Origin: Nitrososphaerota archaeon
GTDB taxonomy: Archaea > Thermoproteota > Nitrososphaeria > Nitrososphaerales > Nitrosopumilaceae
Length of the DNA: 32,874 nucleotides
Assembly (NCBI GenBank): GCA_028820595.1
Contig: JAPPIP010000007.1
Location: forward strand, 1 to 32,874
Direction: 5' to 3'
This document shows, piece after piece, positions 30,916-32,874 of this stretch. Position 1 is the first letter of the stretch; each line of letters opens with the position of its first letter. The translations under genes were made by a program, and so were the position numbers. The notes under the pieces are model-generated. The model did not search any database. It saw only the letters and a list, made by a program, of their open reading frames with translations, and was not told where the DNA came from.

Positions 30916-31413
30916 ATGTCCGCGCTGGAGCAGGCCCTCCTGACATGGGTCCACCTCATATCGGCCTCAATCTGGGTGGGCGGCTCGCTGTTCATCGGGG
31001 TCGTCTTCTCCCCCCTGCTAAAGACGATGGCCGACTCGGTGGAGGACAGGATGAAGATAATGATACGCGTGGGCAGGAGGTTCAACATGGTGGCCATCCC
31101 CGCGCTCGGGATACTCGTGGCCACCGGGCTGTACAGCTCGCACGCCCTGCTTGCCAGGCCGGAGCTCCTGGCGGCCACAAGTTACGGGACGTTTCTGGCA
31201 GTCAAGGTGGGGCTGGTGGCCGCGCTCGTCGCGGCATATGTGGCGCACGTGAGGATAATCTCCAAGGGCGTGGAGGAGAAGATAATGTCCGGCGCGCTCT
31301 CGACGCGGGAGGTCCAGAGGTTGCGAAAGAAGATCATAATACTGGGGGAGGTCACCGTGGCGATATCCGTCGCCATACTGCTCTTCGCGGCCCTGCTGGA
31401 TGCGGGGGTATAA
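30916..31413 (+). CDS. CopD-like four-TM membrane protein
   Basis: This 165-residue protein has four membrane spans (about 8-30, 56-76, 93-113 and 142-162). An N-terminal WVHLISASIWVGGSLF motif resembles the CopD/copper-resistance domain, where His and Trp near the first span are conserved. Such proteins are linked to copper handling or to electron transfer in the membrane. Copper is important to ammonia oxidisers, but no copper enzyme is adjacent. ATG at 30916 follows a TATA box. Its end is 34 bp from the convergent receptor-like gene. Confidence 0.75.
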   Translation: MSALEQALLTWVHLISASIWVGGSLFIGVVFSPLLKTMADSVEDRMKIMIRVGRRFNMVAIPALGILVATGLYSSHALLARPELLAATSYGTFLAVKVGLVAALVAAYVAHVRIISKGVEEKIMSGALSTREVQRLRKKIIILGEVTVAISVAILLFAALLDAGV

Positions 31414-31447
31414 TCAGGCCGTGCCCGTCGTCTGGTGTGCACTTGGC

Positions 31448-32806
31448 TTACCTGCAGATCTTGTACGTCTCTGCGACGTCAACCCAGCCCGGTTCGCCGT
31501 CAGAATCAAGCACGACCGTCCACAGCTTGTATGACAGCGGCCGGTTAATGTCTCCTGCCTCGTCAAAGTCATAGTCTCCCAGCACCCCGACGCCGCTTGG
31601 GCCGCGTGCAATTTCATAGATCAGCGTTTTTACCGTCTTTGTGTTGCCGCCCCTGTCGCGCTCGGCAATGGCGTTTGCCATGAGCGTCATCGCGTCATAT
31701 GATGTATAGATGTAGATGTTTGAAATGTCATCCCGCGGGACCCCCCCCTCCAAGAGCTGGGCCCTCAGCTGGGCACCCGCTGCGGTCTCCTCCCCGGCAA
31801 ACTGGGTGGCGGTAAACTCTACAGAGCTCAGGAATCTTCCGACTTCCGCATTCGCTCCTTCGTACGCCTCTCCATGCGTTGCAATGCCGTCAGGCCCGTA
31901 CCACTTTACCATACCAAGGTTTTGCGCAAGAGACGCATCCTTCGTAACCTCGTCCACCAGGCTCCTAAGATCTTTTGCATAGCTCATGACCATCACCGCC
32001 ACGCTGTCCGCGCCATTCTGTTCGACCAGGCCCGACACTGCCCTATTCAGCTCGTCGGCCCATCCGGCATACTCGTCTGCATCTGGACGATGGGTGGCGT
32101 TGTGATTTATCTCCATGCTGACGGTGTCGTAAATCTTATCCGCGCCAAAGCTCTCAGTAAACGCCTCTTCTAGCCCCCCGGACCAGACGTCTCGCTCGGA
32201 GCCGTGCAGCACATTCAACGCTACCAAAACGACGTGCTCCTTGCCCTCTGCCTGCAGCAGGTTGGCGAGCCTGACTGCCTGCAGCGAGTCGGCAACGGCC
32301 ATTCTGAATACGCTGTCGGTGCCGTCGCGCAGCGCGGGCGACGTGGACGCGGGCGATATTACCGCAAAGTCTTCAGTTGGATTTTCGGGCTCGATCTCTG
32401 CAAGCCGGGCCTTTACCGACGCGGTGTCGGTACTGCCCATGGGCCCCACATAGTATGTTATGCCGTAGTTTTCAAAGCCGTCGGCAAACGCACTGCCGGA
32501 GCGGGCAGATTTTTCGGGGCCTAATGCGCCGTACTTTGGATCGTTAATCATAAGGTTGACCAGCTCGAGCGTATAGTCACTCTGGGCCCCGTTAAAGTCC
32601 TCCACTGCGATGTTCATAGACTGGAGCCGGTACTGGTGCGCGCTGGAGTCAGTCACCAGGGTTCCTATCTTGATTACCTTTTGGTTGTTCTCATCAAAGA
32701 CCTGCGCGGACGTGGTGATCGCCGGCGTGGCAAGCAACAGCAGCCCTGACACCGCGGCGATTACAAGTACCGCGGCAAGCATGCCTGCGCCCCTGTCACT
32801 CAACAA
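31448..32806 (-). CDS. Exported periplasmic-binding-protein-like receptor (type 1 fold)
   Basis: The protein has 452 residues. A signal-like N-terminus (basic Arg5, hydrophobic 9-28, cleavage near TSAQ) is followed by a type 1 solute-binding fold similar to branched-chain amino acid/amide receptors: IKIGTLVTDSSAHQYRLQSMNIAVEDFN, YYVGPMGSTDTASV, FAVISPASTSPALRDGTDSVFRMA and late IYIYTSYDAMTLMANAI. It should bind a small molecule outside the cell, anchored or secreted. No ABC permease or ATPase of that family is in the window, so it is an orphan here. TTG at 32806 or 32803 keeps the basic residue before the hydrophobic stretch; ATG 32782 would remove it. No clear TATA box is seen before the window's end. 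Confidence 0.82.
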   Translation of the reverse strand: MLSDRGAGMLAAVLVIAAVSGLLLLATPAITTSAQVFDENNQKVIKIGTLVTDSSAHQYRLQSMNIAVEDFNGAQSDYTLELVNLMINDPKYGALGPEKSARSGSAFADGFENYGITYYVGPMGSTDTASVKARLAEIEPENPTEDFAVISPASTSPALRDGTDSVFRMAVADSLQAVRLANLLQAEGKEHVVLVALNVLHGSERDVWSGGLEEAFTESFGADKIYDTVSMEINHNATHRPDADEYAGWADELNRAVSGLVEQNGADSVAVMVMSYAKDLRSLVDEVTKDASLAQNLGMVKWYGPDGIATHGEAYEGANAEVGRFLSSVEFTATQFAGEETAAGAQLRAQLLEGGVPRDDISNIYIYTSYDAMTLMANAIAERDRGGNTKTVKTLIYEIARGPSGVGVLGDYDFDEAGDINRPLSYKLWTVVLDSDGEPGWVDVAETYKICR

Positions 32807-32874
32807 TCAAGGGGGGAAGGAATTCTGTTTCCTAATTCGCCCCGTGACGCCTGCCAGGTTCCCGTAGGCACCCG

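Overview
The window reads as a dense, GC-rich chromosomal segment of a Nitrososphaerota (Thaumarchaeota) archaeon; from memory it most resembles the sponge symbiont Cenarchaeum symbiosum or a close relative. Archaeal markers are glycerol-1-phosphate dehydrogenase, the KH/beta-CASP termination nuclease FttA (aCPSF1), a proteasome beta subunit, archaeal NadM, the archaeal pantoate kinase / phosphopantothenate synthetase branch of CoA synthesis and an archaeal-type SepF. Promoters are also archaeal: an A/T-rich TATA-like box lies about 21-35 bp, usually about 26 bp, upstream of most first genes, so most transcripts should be leaderless and several start with TTG or GTG. I saw no rRNA, tRNA, CRISPR array, insertion sequence or phage gene. 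The species name is inference.

Layout. (1) 1-4856: a small membrane protein, then a minus-strand operon of a MacB/LolC-like permease, its ATPase and an exported, membrane-anchored Ig/CARDB-like protein, facing a divergent two-HTH Lrp-like regulator. (2) 4882-8962: a DUR3-type urea/sodium symporter, a class III adenylyl cyclase-like protein and a 433-bp gene-free stretch. (3) 8963-10569: a Nudix hydrolase and an AbrB-PhoU regulator, converging with a 4-bp overlap. (4) 10634-16355: a CoA operon (pantoate kinase, phosphopantothenate synthetase, PanB, CoaBC) followed by a methyltransferase and a small membrane protein. (5) 16361-19086: an M24 peptidase, a tRNA-thiolation-like PP-loop protein and SepF. 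(6) 19078-21673: a psmB-fttA operon. (7) 21916-26534: a 4-TM protein, G1PDH, an FKBP-type isomerase, a class V aminotransferase and NadM. (8) 26622-29426: a large SF2 helicase carrying an apparent PKD-like module between its two RecA lobes. (9) 29657-32806: a membrane-anchored protein, a CopD-like membrane protein and an orphan periplasmic-binding-protein-like receptor.

How it fits together. Most genes are housekeeping: CoA and NAD synthesis, the first step of archaeal lipid synthesis, 3'-end formation, proteolysis and cell division. The urea transporter fits a nitrifier that imports urea as an ammonia source, although no urease is in the window. The most unusual items are the helicase with its PKD-like insertion and acidic linker, the exported-protein/ABC operon with its divergent regulator, the adenylyl cyclase with a Lys in place of the transition-state Arg, the Cys-rich PP-loop protein, and in-frame short tandem repeats in several low-complexity extensions.
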